Shown: positions 16,092-16,790 of the stretch, in pieces
Position numbering within the stretch: position 1 is the stretch's first letter
How the letters are laid out: every line of letters begins with the position of its first letter
Assembly: GCA_016721905.1 (NCBI GenBank)
Contig: JADKHH010000021.1
Coordinates: forward strand, 1-16,790
Source of the DNA: Candidatus Opimibacter skivensis
GTDB lineage: Bacteria; Bacteroidota; Bacteroidia; Chitinophagales; Saprospiraceae
Reading direction: 5' to 3'
DNA: 16,790 bases
Translations under genes and position numbers: made by a program
Notes under the pieces: model-generated
What the model was told of the DNA's origin: nothing
Database searches by the model: none
The model's input: the letters and a program-made list of their open reading frames with translations, nothing else

Positions 16092-16790
16092 ATTCCCAGG
16101 ATCAGTTTAGCAGGATCCTCCAGTAATTCTTTGACACGTACAAGGAAGGTTACACTCGTACTGCCATCGATGACACGATGATCATAGGACAATGCCAGAT
16201 ACATCATGGGTCGTATCACAATCTGTCCATCTACTACAACAGGACGTTCCTGTATATTGTGCATGCCCAGTATTGCTGACTGAGGTTCGTTGATGATTGG
16301 TGTGCTTAGCAGCGATCCGAAAATTCCTCCATTGGTGATGGTGAAAGTTCCACCGGACATCTCTTCAAGTGTGAGCTTGCCTGTTCTTGCTTTATCAGCG
16401 AGATCCTTGATTTTAAATTCAATTTCATCAAAGCGGAGAGACTCCACATTATGAACCGGTGGCACTACTAATCCATTTGGTGTGGAGATCGCGATGGAGA
16501 TATCGACGTAGTCATGATAGATCAGATCTTCACCATCAATAAAAGCATTGACATCCGGTTTTCTAAGAGGGCCTGTGCACAAGCCTTTGCAAAAATGGAC
16601 ATGAAGCCAAGTTTGATTCCATACTTAGCCACAAAAGCATCCTGATATTTCTTACGCAATTCCAGGATCGCACTCATATCCACTTCATTGAAAGTGGTGA
16701 GCATCGCTGTATTGTTTTTGGCGGATACCAGTCGGCGAGCGATTGTGCGGCGCATCTCCGACATCTTTCTGTCCGGTCAACGCGACTGAA
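16088..16790 (-). CDS. odhB: Dihydrolipoyllysine succinyltransferase, E2 of 2-oxoglutarate dehydrogenase (5' end cut by window edge; two frame breaks)
   Basis: C-terminal catalytic domain of the E2 subunit, which transfers the succinyl group from lipoamide to CoA in the TCA cycle. Seen in order: MSEMRRTIARRLVSAKNNTAMLTTF, then EVDMSAILELRKKYQDAF, YGIKLGFMSIFAKA, PDVNAFIDGEDLIYHDYVDI, STPNGLVVPPVHN, GGTFTITNGGIFGSLLSTP, and the active-site SYDHRVIDG near the C-terminus. The succinyl-type choice over the pyruvate enzyme rests on the LVSAKNNTAMLTTFNEVDM and YGxKLGFMS blocks. Frame breaks lie near 16560 and 16768. Lipoyl and E1/E3-binding domains lie beyond the right edge. Confidence 0.92.

Overview
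The window looks like chromosomal DNA of a Bacteroidota member, most likely from the Saprospiria/Saprospiraceae side of the phylum. This is inferred from type IX secretion (T9SS) sorting domains on two secreted proteins, a DUF1800/DUF1501 gene pair, a T9SS-tagged sugar dehydrogenase, a Bacteroidota-type alanine dehydrogenase coupled to tsaE, a membrane pyrophosphatase with a Bacteroidota-style tail, and a TAnnTTTG-type promoter. No rRNA, tRNA, transposase, phage gene or CRISPR array was seen.

Layout. 1-657 (-): YegS/diacylglycerol-kinase-like lipid kinase, cut by the left edge. 658-1045: non-coding, with octamer repeats and a chain of hairpins. 1046-2667 (-): tsaE followed by an alanine-dehydrogenase-family gene, overlapping by about 20 nt. 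2668-3029: non-coding, heptamer repeats plus a hairpin chain bounded by 33-bp inverted repeats. 3030-7055 (-): operon-like run DUF1800, DUF1501, discoidin-like/T9SS protein. 7194-8104 (-): FemAB/GNAT-like transferase. 8223-8674 (+): small secreted conserved protein. 8686-10386 (-): PQQ-type sugar dehydrogenase with T9SS tail. 10492-10995 (-): five-TM membrane protein. 10996-11312: nested inverted-repeat element and the hppA promoter. 11313-13700 (+): membrane pyrophosphatase hppA with its terminator. 13791-15519 (-): a beta-barrel-like protein gene overlapping a downstream class-C-type serine hydrolase lipoprotein gene. 15704-16091 (+): RlpA-like protein. 16088-16790 (-): E2 of 2-oxoglutarate dehydrogenase, cut by the right edge.

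Quality. Most genes here are broken by one or more small indels, mostly apparent single-base losses in or near short homopolymers, yet each reads on as the same protein family in another frame. This pattern points to uncorrected long-read consensus errors rather than gene decay. I give merged gene spans and name each apparent frame break. hppA, the DUF1501 gene and the five-TM gene are intact.

The genes describe a secreted/envelope-centred neighbourhood (T9SS cargo, Tat substrate, lipoprotein, RlpA, outer-membrane barrel) mixed with housekeeping functions. No complete new system is evident. The least explained content is the structured intergenic DNA: two hairpin chains, several different 7-8-bp tandem repeat families, and a 185-bp nested inverted repeat directly upstream of the hppA promoter.
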